Source of the DNA: Flavobacterium sp. NG2
Lineage (GTDB): Bacteria > Bacteroidota > Bacteroidia > Flavobacteriales > Flavobacteriaceae
Length of the DNA stretch: 64,000 nucleotides
NCBI RefSeq assembly: GCF_034119845.1
Contig: NZ_CP139420.1
Location: 3,288,001-3,352,000, forward strand
Reading direction: 5' to 3'
Position numbers and translations under genes: made by a program. The notes under the pieces were generated by a model. The model saw only the letters and a list, made by a program, of their open reading frames with translations, ran no database searches and was not told the DNA's origin. Positions within the stretch are counted from its first letter, which is position 1, and the number at the start of each line of letters is the position of its first letter. Of the stretch, positions 37,061-44,884 are shown piece by piece.

Positions 37061-37103
37061 GTTTCAGGTTTAAAGTTACAGCTGAGAACTTTAAACATGA
37101 AAC
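37061..37103. repeat. Hairpin between the small membrane protein and methyltransferase genes
   Basis: GTTTCAGGTTTAAAGTT (37061-37077) is nearly complementary to AACTTTAAACATGAAAC (37087-37103), with one mismatch in 17. It could act as a terminator or attenuator on the minus-strand transcript. Confidence 0.6.
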
Positions 37104-37119
37104 TTTAAACAAAATTTAA

Positions 37120-38289
37120 TTAACTTTCCGTATTCGTTTGAAACTTTGTACGTTTACTTCCTTCGTACATTTCGTATTTCACCAAACGAGATTCGATACT
37201 CGCATTGAACAATTTAATTTTGCGGGAAGGTTTTAAACCTACATACTTCAAAGCTTCCAAGTTACCCGTGATGAACCAAGCATTAGTCCCTGGATAATTT
37301 TTCTTCAAGGTATCGCCAATGTTTTTGTAGAATTCCTCCATATGAATGTCCAAACGCTCGTCATAAGGTGGGTTGAAAACAATATGCAATTTCCCCTCGG
37401 TATTTTTTTCAGTGTCAAAGAAATTTTCTTCTTTGATACTAATGTACTCTTCTAAGTTCGCATTTCGAATATTATCCTTTGCTTTTTGAACCGCTGATGG
37501 TGCTTTGTCATAACCTGTAATGGTATGATGAAACTCACGCACTTTACCCAACAAACTATCGGTGATTTTGTCAAACAAATCATTATCCCAGTCTTTCCAT
37601 TTTTCGAAAGCAAATTCTTTACGATTAATGTTCGCAGGAATATTACATGCAATCATCGCCGCTTCGGCAAGGAATGTTCCAGAACCACACATAGGATCCA
37701 GAAAATCCGTTTGACCATCCCAACCTGAAAGCAACAAAACACCTGCCGCCAAAACCTCGTTAATAGGAGCAATATTCGTTGCGATTCGGTATCCACGTTG
37801 GTGCAAAGAATTCCCAGAGGTATCTAAGGCCACCGAAACTTGGTCACGGTCGATATGAATATTGATACGCAAATCCGGAAACGCTTTGTCAATACTAGGA
37901 CGTTGCCCCATACGCTCTCTAAACTGATCCACAATCGCATCCTTACATTTTTGCGAAACAAACTCGGTATGTGTAAAAATAGTCGAATGCACCGTTGCAT
38001 CAATCACAAAAGTCTGATTGGCATTGATATACTTTGACCAGTTAACACCCAAAATACCTTTATACAAGGCTTGTTCGTTATTCGCTCTATAAGTATAAAT
38101 CGGTTTTAAAATCTTCAAAGCCGTACGCAATGACAAATTGGCTTTGTACATAAAACCTTTATCGCCCTTAAAACTTACCATTCGCACCCCTTGCTCAACC
38201 TCTTGCGCACCAAGTTGTGTCAATTCTTTGGCTAGTATTTCTTCAAAACCATAAAAGGTTTTGGCAATCATTTTAAAATTATCTTCCAT
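37120..38289 (-). CDS. THUMP-domain class I rRNA methyltransferase (RlmL N-terminal type)
   Basis: A 389-residue SAM-dependent methyltransferase. The N-terminal THUMP region (about 45-150) is followed by the UPF0020 methylase fold, with the SAM motif DPMCGSGTFLAEAA and the catalytic NPPY motif (NPPYDERL). It resembles the RlmL N-terminal half, which makes m2G2445 in E. coli 23S rRNA, and YpsC-like proteins. The RNA target is not determined by sequence alone. Confidence 0.9.
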   Translation of the reverse strand: MEDNFKMIAKTFYGFEEILAKELTQLGAQEVEQGVRMVSFKGDKGFMYKANLSLRTALKILKPIYTYRANNEQALYKGILGVNWSKYINANQTFVIDATVHSTIFTHTEFVSQKCKDAIVDQFRERMGQRPSIDKAFPDLRINIHIDRDQVSVALDTSGNSLHQRGYRIATNIAPINEVLAAGVLLLSGWDGQTDFLDPMCGSGTFLAEAAMIACNIPANINRKEFAFEKWKDWDNDLFDKITDSLLGKVREFHHTITGYDKAPSAVQKAKDNIRNANLEEYISIKEENFFDTEKNTEGKLHIVFNPPYDERLDIHMEEFYKNIGDTLKKNYPGTNAWFITGNLEALKYVGLKPSRKIKLFNASIESRLVKYEMYEGSKRTKFQTNTES

Positions 38290-38376
38290 GTGTATGTATC
38301 CCGTAATTCTGTTTTTTAATCAAAAAGAGAATTACACTATTATTAATTTTATTGTAAAAGCTACTAATCTAAATCA

Positions 38377-38627
38377 TTTTTTTAAACACATAGGAACATA
38401 GGTTTCACTGAACTTAAAAAACGCTTTGCTTCACATAGTAACACATAGCATCTATGTTATTTACAATATTTTCACTTTCCCAGTTACCCCTATAAAAACA
38501 ATATCGAATATTATAGTTTATCATACTTTTAATAAGTAGTCTTATGTCCACGCAACTATGATTTTCTATCTCAAGCAGAGCGACTTAATCATAAAGAATA
38601 GCCTATGTTCCTATGTGTTTAAAAAAA
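38377..38627. repeat. Dispersed inverted-repeat element, family C copy 2, perfect ends
   Basis: The terminal 26 bases at 38377-38402 and 38602-38627 are exact reverse complements. An inner GCTTTGCTT-type block (38422-38430) faces an AAGCAGAGCGACTT block. It is related to 23901-24126. The perfect ends with a diverged interior resemble a small non-autonomous element or a long RNA hairpin. A 69-codon frame at 38558-38767 overlaps it and is not called. Confidence 0.8.
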
Positions 38628-38741
38628 TCTATATATTTAGAATACAAATTTTTATTAAAGTCCTAAATCCCCTTTTGTGCAATTTGTGGCAAACTTTTTT
38701 AACTGTTCACAACAGTAAGCAATATTTCAGCAAAAATACAC

Positions 38742-38749
38742 TAAATTTG
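38742..38749 (+). promoter_or_regulatory. Predicted -7 box of the 38777 methyltransferase gene
   Basis: TAAATTTG matches TAnnTTTG and lies 28 bases before the ATG at 38777. Confidence 0.45.
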
Positions 38750-38776
38750 CCGGATAGAATAAATTGAAAAGAATAA

Positions 38777-39541
38777 ATGTCTTCAGAACAAAAACCGATT
38801 ACAACAAATACAGAACAACCTACAAAAACATGGTTCAGTTCTTGGTTCGATACTCCATACTATCACATCCTTTATAAAGAAAGAAATTACCGTGAAGCCC
38901 AGCTTTTTATGGATAATTTAACGCATTATTTAAACCTGCCTGAAAAAGCAAAAGTGCTAGATTTAGCCTGTGGCAAAGGCCGCCATGCTATTTATTTGAA
39001 CCAATTGGGTTTTGACGTTATTGGAGCTGATTTATCGGCTAACAGTATCGCCGAAGCTTCCAAAAACAGCAACGACAGCTTACACTTCAAGGTACACGAT
39101 ATGCGCGAACCTTTTGAAGAAAAGTACGATGCCATCTTCAATTTGTTTACCAGTTTTGGGTATTTCGAAAACGACGAAGACAATCTAACAACCTTAAAAG
39201 CCATCAAAGATAGTTTGACAGACTACGGTTTTGCGGTGATTGACTTTATGAATGTCAACCATGTCATTAATAATTTAGTGCCTGAGGAAGTAAAAACCGT
39301 GGACGGAATCGACTTTCACCTAAAGCGTTATGTCAAAGACGGTCATATTCACAAAGAAATTGACTTTGAAGACAACGGACAAAAATTTCATTTCACCGAA
39401 AAAGTCCAAGCCATGACCCTTCAGGATTTTCAATCGATGATGGACGAAGCAGGAATTTACCTTTTGGATATCTTTGGAGACTACAAATTGAAGAAATTCC
39501 ACAAAACAGAAAGCGAACGATTAATCATGATTTTTAAGTAA
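38777..39541 (+). CDS. Class I SAM-dependent methyltransferase
   Basis: A 254-residue methyltransferase. SAM motif I is VLDLACGKGRHAIYL (near residue 55), motif II is GADLS, and the YDAIFNLFTSFGYF segment follows. No signal peptide. It resembles a broad group of small-molecule or tRNA-type methyltransferases; the substrate cannot be inferred. The ZIP transporter gene follows on the same strand after a palindromic spacer. Confidence 0.85.
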   Translation: MSSEQKPITTNTEQPTKTWFSSWFDTPYYHILYKERNYREAQLFMDNLTHYLNLPEKAKVLDLACGKGRHAIYLNQLGFDVIGADLSANSIAEASKNSNDSLHFKVHDMREPFEEKYDAIFNLFTSFGYFENDEDNLTTLKAIKDSLTDYGFAVIDFMNVNHVINNLVPEEVKTVDGIDFHLKRYVKDGHIHKEIDFEDNGQKFHFTEKVQAMTLQDFQSMMDEAGIYLLDIFGDYKLKKFHKTESERLIMIFK

Positions 39542-39545
39542 AAAG

Positions 39546-39600
39546 GTTTAATCGGTTAACTGGTTAATCGCTTAACCCCTAACCGATTAACCGATTAACC
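39546..39600. repeat. Palindromic TTAACCGATTAACC spacer
   Basis: This stretch is made of GGTTAAT/ATTAACC units in opposite orientations and can fold into a long hairpin. It lies between the methyltransferase and ZIP genes. There is no T tract, so termination is uncertain. Confidence 0.65.
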
Positions 39601-39619
39601 ACTCTATCAACAAATACAG

Positions 39620-40288
39620 ATGAACTACATCTTACCCCTACTTTCTGTCCTTTTTGGTTATATCATTGCATTGCTTTTAAAACCAAAAAAGAAAACAAAC
39701 CTCAAACTCTTATTAGCGTTTAGTGGTTCGTTTTTGTTGTCATTGACCGTCATGCATCTATTGCCAGACGTTTACGAAAGCCATAATAGCAACATCGGAA
39801 TTTGCATTATGTTGGGTATTTTATTCCAAATCATCCTAGAATTTTTCTCCAAAGGTGCCGAACACGGACACGTACACGGACATCCTAATATGTCGCACAT
39901 TCCGTGGTTGTTGTTCATCAGCCTTTGTATTCACGCCTTTCTGGAAGGTTTCCCCGTAAGTCATCACGATGATTTAGCCATCGGGATCGCCATTCACCAC
40001 CTTCCAATTGCTATTATCCTAACTACTTTTTTCATCAATGCACACCTAAATGCCAAGGCCATTTTTGCCTTCATGATCACCTTTGCCATCATGACGCCAC
40101 TAGGAACCTTAATATCCGATTTCATGCCCGTCCTCAACGACTATTACACTGAAATCACCGCAGTTGTCATCGGGATTTTATTCCACATCTCCTCGACCAT
40201 CATCTTCGAAAGTAGCGAAGGACATAAATTCAATGTCGCCAAAGTTTCGATGATCGTTCTCGGAATCGTATTGGCTTACTTCTTATAA
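39620..40288 (+). CDS. ZIP-family metal transporter
   Basis: A 222-residue membrane protein with about seven or eight hydrophobic segments. A histidine-rich loop (EHGHVHGHPNMSH) lies near residue 87. The ZIP metal-site helices are HAFLEGF and HHLPIAI, preserving the first H-x3-E and a second H-H-x-P. It probably moves zinc or related divalent metals across the inner membrane. It is followed by a family A hairpin element. Confidence 0.87.
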   Translation: MNYILPLLSVLFGYIIALLLKPKKKTNLKLLLAFSGSFLLSLTVMHLLPDVYESHNSNIGICIMLGILFQIILEFFSKGAEHGHVHGHPNMSHIPWLLFISLCIHAFLEGFPVSHHDDLAIGIAIHHLPIAIILTTFFINAHLNAKAIFAFMITFAIMTPLGTLISDFMPVLNDYYTEITAVVIGILFHISSTIIFESSEGHKFNVAKVSMIVLGIVLAYFL

Positions 40289-40320
40289 ATTTGGGCGTGA
40301 CCCTCCGTAAAAACTACGGG

Positions 40321-40398
40321 TCGGGCTATTCGTTTCAATCTTGTGGCGGCATAAATGCCCGCCGCCACAAGGATTTCCACTGCTATCCCTCACGCGGG
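40321..40398 (-). repeat. Dispersed hairpin element, family A copy 5
   Basis: On the minus strand it shows the left arm GATAGCAGTGGAAATCC and right arm GATTGAAACGAATAGCCCG, with a perfect stem CTTGTGGCGGC/GCCGCCACAAG. The rest of 40399-40595 carries no recognisable gene. Confidence 0.75.
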
Positions 40399-40643
40399 AT
40401 TCTGGTAATAATTTTGTCTGAGGTTATTTTATTATTTGTGCTACCTTAAAAAATTGCTTCAACTCTTTTCCATGTAAGAAATATTTTTATTTTTGTACTG
40501 TGTTATTAAAAATTACACGCATAAATTCAACAAAAACTTGCGCTTAATATGCCATTTTTGAATAAAACTGGTTTAGTTTATGCGACTATAAACTAGTTAG
40601 TGGCAATTAGCCCAAAAAACGTGAAACCAAAACCGAAATAAAA

Positions 40644-41630
40644 ATGAAAAGCAAATTATTTACAATTTTAGCATTAGTAATCTCACTTAACATTTTTGCT
40701 CAATATGATGTTGATATAAACAAAACTAAAAGAGTAACTGGAAAGGAAAGAAGAAATAATGAACAGCAAAAAAGAGAAGAAACTGGTGGCTGTAAATTTA
40801 TTCCATTTCACGATTATACAGTAGGAATGAAATTCTATTTTCCAATAGATAATTCAAAACTTCGATTTGACGAGTATGGATATGATAAATATTATTCCGT
40901 AGAACAAATAAAGAAAAACAAATTTCAAATCAATAAAATAAAGTATAAAAATATTTCTGGTAAGTTATTTGAAATTATAAAAATTGAAGAAAGAAAACCA
41001 GGTTACAGAGAATATACTTACATTACTTTAAAACAAGTTGATAGTTCATTTACAATTGAGCATAAATCTATGTTTGACAGAATATTTCTTAAAAGTCAAT
41101 GGGAAAAAGATGAAACAGATGGTCAAGTTTCCGTTTTACCTGATGCTATTTATACTGGAGAAATAGATAGTTTCAAAGAAAAGTTTCTAAACAAAGAATT
41201 TTATTCAAAAGTTTTAGTGAAAGGAAAAAGATATCAGAAAGTAAAAATTATAGAAGTTGGTGCAGGAACTGAAAACCAACCAATAAGAGCTGTCGTGATA
41301 AATGAAAAAGGAGATAAAGAACAAATTGACTTTTGTACCTGCGGTACAAATGTTTCTTCTGTTTATCTTAATTCAAATACTATGAATAATTATTTTTCAA
41401 CTGAAAATCCAAAAGACAAATTTAAAGGAAAAGATGAAAATTGGGATTTGATTTGTGAGAAAAAATTAAAAATTGGGTTTACCGAAGATGAATTGATATG
41501 GTCTTGGGGCGGTCCAGATAGCATAAATGAAACAACAGTATCTGGAAAACAACACAAACAGTTTGTGTATTCAAATCAATATGTTTATTTAGAAAACGGA
41601 ATAGTAACATCATTCCAAAGTTCGAAATAA
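40644..41630 (+). CDS. Exported hypothetical protein with BamE/SmpA-like C-terminus
   Basis: A 328-residue protein with a signal peptide (residues 1-19, ending IFAQ). The middle is beta-rich, with no known family recognised. The last 50 residues (GFTEDELIWSWGGPDSIN, KQFVYSNQYVYLENGIVTSFQ) follow the BamE/SmpA-type pattern of a helix, a G-x-P-D turn and two strands. It is the first gene of a two-gene unit with the next hypothetical protein, 25 bases apart. Its AT-rich composition suggests an accessory gene. Confidence 0.65.
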   Translation: MKSKLFTILALVISLNIFAQYDVDINKTKRVTGKERRNNEQQKREETGGCKFIPFHDYTVGMKFYFPIDNSKLRFDEYGYDKYYSVEQIKKNKFQINKIKYKNISGKLFEIIKIEERKPGYREYTYITLKQVDSSFTIEHKSMFDRIFLKSQWEKDETDGQVSVLPDAIYTGEIDSFKEKFLNKEFYSKVLVKGKRYQKVKIIEVGAGTENQPIRAVVINEKGDKEQIDFCTCGTNVSSVYLNSNTMNNYFSTENPKDKFKGKDENWDLICEKKLKIGFTEDELIWSWGGPDSINETTVSGKQHKQFVYSNQYVYLENGIVTSFQSSK

Positions 41631-41655
41631 CTCAAATCTTTAAAGTATCATATTA

Positions 41656-42318
41656 ATGATGGATAATTCTGAAATAAATTTACTTAATGTTGTTAAATCA
41701 GACCAAATTAAAGAAATTACAAAAGATTTAACTGAAGTTACTATCGATGCTTTTTTTAGTGATGGAATATTGAAGGATATTCCAATCGTTGGAACATTTT
41801 TTAATTTATACAATTTATCACAAAATATTTCAAATTCATTTTTTACAAAAAAAATCTTAAAATTCTTATTTGAATTGAGTAGCATTTCAAATAAAGAAAG
41901 ATTAAATTTTATTGAGCAACTTGATAATGAGAACGAAAGTGCAAAAATTGGAGAAAAAATATTAATTATCATCAATAAGTTAGATGATGTTGATAAAGCT
42001 ACCATTTTAGGAAAATTATTTAAGCTAACAATTGAGGGTAAAATTGAAATGGAAACTTTTATGCGACTTTCTTTTATGGTTGACAGAGTTTATTTGGAAG
42101 ACTTAAAAGTGTTAAGAGACAATGAATATTTAGAAAATATTGATAACGATATAAAACATAATTTATCACAAGTTGGTATCCTAAATCAAACAATAAAAGA
42201 CAACAGAGACCACGAAGAATATGTTTATAAAAATACGGGGAGAAGAGAATTTTATCCACCAAAATTTGAATATAAAATCAGTGATTACGGTAACATTTTA
42301 AAAGAAAACTCACAGTAA
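41656..42318 (+). CDS. Hypothetical protein of unknown family
   Basis: A 220-residue protein without signal peptide. The start could be at M1 or M2. A moderately hydrophobic segment (LKDIPIVGTFFNLYNLSQNI, near residue 45) and an amphipathic helical region follow; the protein is lysine-rich. Similar proteins occur scattered in bacterial accessory regions, but I cannot name a function. It is paired with the upstream exported protein gene. Confidence 0.55.
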   Translation: MMDNSEINLLNVVKSDQIKEITKDLTEVTIDAFFSDGILKDIPIVGTFFNLYNLSQNISNSFFTKKILKFLFELSSISNKERLNFIEQLDNENESAKIGEKILIIINKLDDVDKATILGKLFKLTIEGKIEMETFMRLSFMVDRVYLEDLKVLRDNEYLENIDNDIKHNLSQVGILNQTIKDNRDHEEYVYKNTGRREFYPPKFEYKISDYGNILKENSQ

Positions 42319-42403
42319 CTACCACTAACAGGCATTTGGCAAGATTGGGGTTTTAGGCTTAACCCAACTGGTGCTCGTTTGTCTACACAATCTGGTGCAC
42401 AAG

Positions 42404-42630
42404 CTGGTGCTCGATTGCATCGAGTACCTACTTAAATTAAAAGCAAAAATCGTAGCGTTTTTAACGCGGATAACTAAACACGAATAACTTTAAATAGTTG
42501 TTTCTGTTTTTTTACTGTTGTCCTCTAAAAACACAAAACATTAAATTACGTTTTGAGGAAAGTAACCGCGTTAAAAACGCTTAGTTTAGTACTCAAAAGT
42601 AAGTAGGTACTCGATGCAATCGAGCACCAG
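42404..42630. mobile_element. MITE-like element with perfect 31-bp inverted ends
   Basis: Positions 42404-42434 and 42600-42630 are exact reverse complements. A second perfect pair lies inside (GCGTTTTTAACGCGG at 42455-42469 and CCGCGTTAAAAACGC at 42566-42580). Each end also contains its own palindrome, CTCGATtgcATCGAG or its complement. No coding capacity is visible. This may be a non-autonomous mobile element or a structured RNA/DNA site. A truncated copy of the end (CTGGTGCTCG at 42368) precedes it. Confidence 0.65.
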
Positions 42631-42641
42631 AATCACTGGAA

Positions 42642-42759
42642 ATACTTTGTCGAGTTACTTGCGGAGATTGCTCCTTCGTCGCAAAGACAAGATTGGGGTT
42701 ACTGTGACTCACAACTTTGTGAATCAACCTATTTTCTTTGAGTATCTTTGTAAAATAAT
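42642..42759 (+). repeat. Dispersed repeat family B, full copy 1
   Basis: About 118 bases beginning ATACTTTGTCGAG and ending with the TATCTTTGTAAAATAA-type tail. It is closely matched by copies at 43558-43676 and 44352-44469. It contains an imperfect stem around the TTGCTCCTTCGTCGCAA block. Confidence 0.8.
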
Positions 42760-42812
42760 AACTCTCACTTTGAGCTTGCAATTCGATACAAAAACTATGT
42801 AATAATTTGATT

Positions 42813-43502
42813 ATGATTGTTTTCGGAATACTTCTAATTTCATTAATTTTCCTTTACTTCTTTCGTAAGATAAAGGATAGAAAATTATTAGCGACTGTAA
42901 CAAAACGTCACCGAGGAACAAAAACAGAACGACAATTAGTTTTAAAACTTCTTAAATCGGGATTTCCAGCACAAACCATTTTCCATGATTTATATATAAG
43001 GAATCGATATGGTAACTATTCTCAAATTGATGTAGCAGTTGCTACCAAAGTTGGGATAATTGTGTTTGAAGTGAAAGATTATAGTGGTTGGATATTTGGA
43101 ACAGGACATCAACAAAAATGGACTCAGGTTTTGGCATATGGAAAACAAAAATATTATTTCTACAATCCTATACTTCAAAACAAAAAACATGTTGAAGATT
43201 TAAAAACGAAACTAACCGATTTTCAAAATATTCCTTTTTATTCCGTTGTTGTTTTCTTTGGAAATTGTGAATTTAGAGATGTGAGTTTCATTCCAAAAGA
43301 TACTTTTCTAGTTAAATCAAATAGAGTAATCGAGGTGGTAAAAAAAATCATTAATGAGAATCAACCAGCAATTTACAAAAGCAAACGGGATGTTGTTAAT
43401 GTATTAACTACCGCCGTTTTGAATGGGGACAACAAGGAAATTTCAAATAAGCATATTGAAAACATAAAAGACATGCTGGGAAAAGATAGAATTTTCGATT
43501 AA
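42813..43502 (+). CDS. NERD-domain protein
   Basis: A single N-terminal membrane segment (about residues 1-18) is followed by a nuclease-related domain (NERD). The domain is marked by GTKTERQLVLKLLKSGF, the SQIDVAVATKVGIIVFEVKDYSGWIFG segment (D and E-x-K residues of a restriction-nuclease-like core) and a later RDVSFIPKDTFLV block. The ATG at 42813 is preferred over a TTG at 42807. NERD proteins are presumed DNA-processing; many lie in accessory regions. Confidence 0.85.
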   Translation: MIVFGILLISLIFLYFFRKIKDRKLLATVTKRHRGTKTERQLVLKLLKSGFPAQTIFHDLYIRNRYGNYSQIDVAVATKVGIIVFEVKDYSGWIFGTGHQQKWTQVLAYGKQKYYFYNPILQNKKHVEDLKTKLTDFQNIPFYSVVVFFGNCEFRDVSFIPKDTFLVKSNRVIEVVKKIINENQPAIYKSKRDVVNVLTTAVLNGDNKEISNKHIENIKDMLGKDRIFD

Positions 43503-43557
43503 CCTGATGCGCAGATATTCATCTGTGCCCACAACAATAAGCAAATAACGTATAACC

Positions 43558-43676
43558 ATACTTTGTCGAGTTACTTACGGAGATTGCTCCTTCGTCGCAA
43601 AGACAAGATTGGGGTTACTGTGACTCAAAACTTTGAGAATCTTAGCGTTTTTTCTTCGTGTATCTTTGTGAAATAA
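43558..43676 (+). repeat. Dispersed repeat family B, full copy 2
   Basis: It is nearly identical in order and content to 42642-42759, placed between the NERD gene and the toxin-antitoxin pair. Confidence 0.8.
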
Positions 43677-43760
43677 CCATAAGCGACTCCTAAAAAAGTT
43701 TACCAAATTAATCTTAATCCTTAAATAGATTTTGTAATTTTGATTTAAACTAATGAAGTT

Positions 43761-44003
43761 ATGAACTTAGAAACCAGAAAATTATCATTCATTCAAGAAA
43801 TTCTCAAAATCCAAAGTGAGAAAACTATTGCTATGCTTGAAACTATTTTGAAAAATGCTAAAGAAACTTCTGAACTTGAGAATATCGAACCAATGTCTGT
43901 TGAAGAATTCAATCAACGCATTGACAAATCTTTGGAAGATTCTAAAAAAGGAAACTTAACCGAAGTAGAGGATTTAATTTCGGAAATTGAGAAATGGAGC
44001 TAA
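43761..44003 (+). CDS. Putative antitoxin of the RelE/ParE-type pair
   Basis: An 80-residue acidic helical protein encoded directly before a ParE/RelE-like toxin, with a 10-base overlap. No recognised DNA-binding domain could be named, but size, charge, position and a downstream toxin fit an antitoxin. The SVEEFNQRIDKSLEDSKKGN part resembles C-terminal toxin-binding tails. Confidence 0.72.
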   Translation: MNLETRKLSFIQEILKIQSEKTIAMLETILKNAKETSELENIEPMSVEEFNQRIDKSLEDSKKGNLTEVEDLISEIEKWS

Positions 44004-44308
44004 AGATTTACTGGACCGATTTTTCAAAAAAAGAACTCCAAAAAATTTTCGAATACTACAAAGTAAAAGCAAGTTTAAAAGTTGCTAAAAACTTTACAAT
44101 TGGAATTGCCAAAGAAACTTTAAAACTAAAAAAACAGCCTGAGATTGGACAAATTGAAGAATTGTTGATAGACAGACCCAATCAATTCAGATATTTAGTT
44201 TATAAAAATTACAAAATAATTTACTGGATAAACACCTCTGAAAATCGAATAGAAATCAGTGATGTTTTTGATTCTCGACAAAATCCAGTAAAAATAAAGC
44301 GAACTTAA
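43994..44308 (+). CDS. RelE/ParE-family toxin
   Basis: A 104-residue basic protein with the RelE/ParE fold. It has an N-terminal strand and helices (IYWTDFSKKELQKIFEYYK), RPNQFRYLVYKNYKIIYWI in the beta sheet, and a terminal IEISDVFDSRQNP. Toxins of this superfamily inhibit translation or gyrase; which one is not clear. It overlaps the antitoxin gene. Confidence 0.85.
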   Translation: MELKIYWTDFSKKELQKIFEYYKVKASLKVAKNFTIGIAKETLKLKKQPEIGQIEELLIDRPNQFRYLVYKNYKIIYWINTSENRIEISDVFDSRQNPVKIKRT

Positions 44309-44351
44309 TAAGTCTGTTTACCCCAACTCGGTAAAAAAATAACAAATAACA

Positions 44352-44741
44352 ATACTTTGTCGAGCTACTTGCGGAGATTGCTCCTACGTCGCAAAGACAA
44401 GATTGGGGTTACTGTGACTAAATACTTTGTGAATCTTAGTGTTTCCTTTGCGTGTCTCTGTGAAATAATAAAGTACACATTTGTATCTTCCTTCGTCGCA
44501 AAGTAAAGATTGGTTTTACTGTGCCTTAAAACTTTGTGAATCTTAGTGTTTTCTTAGAGTATCTCTGTGAAATAAAAAAAAACTCATTTAAATCTTTCTT
44601 TACAACAAAGACAAGATTGGGGTCACTGTGACTAAAGACTTTGTGAATCTTAGTGTTTCCTTGGAGTGTCTCTGTGAAATAATAAAATAGCTCATTTGAA
44701 TCTTCCTTCGTCGGAAAGGAAAGATTGGGGTTAGTGTGAGC
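44352..44741 (+). repeat. Family B repeat array, four units in tandem
   Basis: One full unit (44352-44469) is followed by three shortened units starting near 44484, 44591 and 44699, giving a period of about 105-108 bases. All carry the CTTCGTCGCAAAG-like block, and the first three the GTGAATCTTAGTG and CTCTGTGAAATAA blocks. No gene is seen from 44309 to 44884. Confidence 0.85.
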
Positions 44742-44825
44742 TGTTTTTTTACTTCTTAGTCAATCATTCTACAACTATTTTCTATAAAAAATAGATTATC
44801 AAGTTATTATACTAAATAAATTACT

Positions 44826-44833
44826 TATATTTG
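44826..44833 (+). promoter_or_regulatory. Predicted -7 box of the gluconate/uronate operon
   Basis: TATATTTG matches TAnnTTTG, 52 bases before the ATG of the fusion gene. No convincing -33 TTG is present, which would fit a regulated promoter. Confidence 0.5.
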
Positions 44834-44837
44834 GACA

Positions 44838-44861
44838 CCCATACTGGAAAACCAGTTTGGG
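44838..44861. promoter_or_regulatory. Palindromic operator, probable GntR/FadR-type site
   Basis: The core ACTGGAAAACCAGT (44843-44856) is flanked by CCCA on the left and TGGG on the right, making a 24-bp near-perfect palindrome. It begins 5 bases after the -7 box, over or near the expected transcription start, as a repressor site would. FadR/UxuR-type regulators bind similar CTGG/CCAG or TTGG/CCAA palindromes. The operon encodes a FadR-type regulator at 48134, the likely binder. Confidence 0.65.
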
Positions 44862-44884
44862 CAGCCAAAAAATAAACTATAAAA

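Noticed and set aside
38558-38767. 69-codon open frame on the plus strand
   Set aside because: It overlaps the inverted-repeat element at 38377-38627 and the promoter of the next gene. Its composition is not protein-like.
41656-44308. Complete phage-defence island
   Set aside because: Only a NERD protein and one toxin-antitoxin pair are recognisable. No restriction, CRISPR or other named defence system is present.
44829-44884. Riboswitch upstream of the fusion gene
   Set aside because: Only a DNA-type palindrome with a 4-base centre is present. The leader is too short for a known riboswitch fold.
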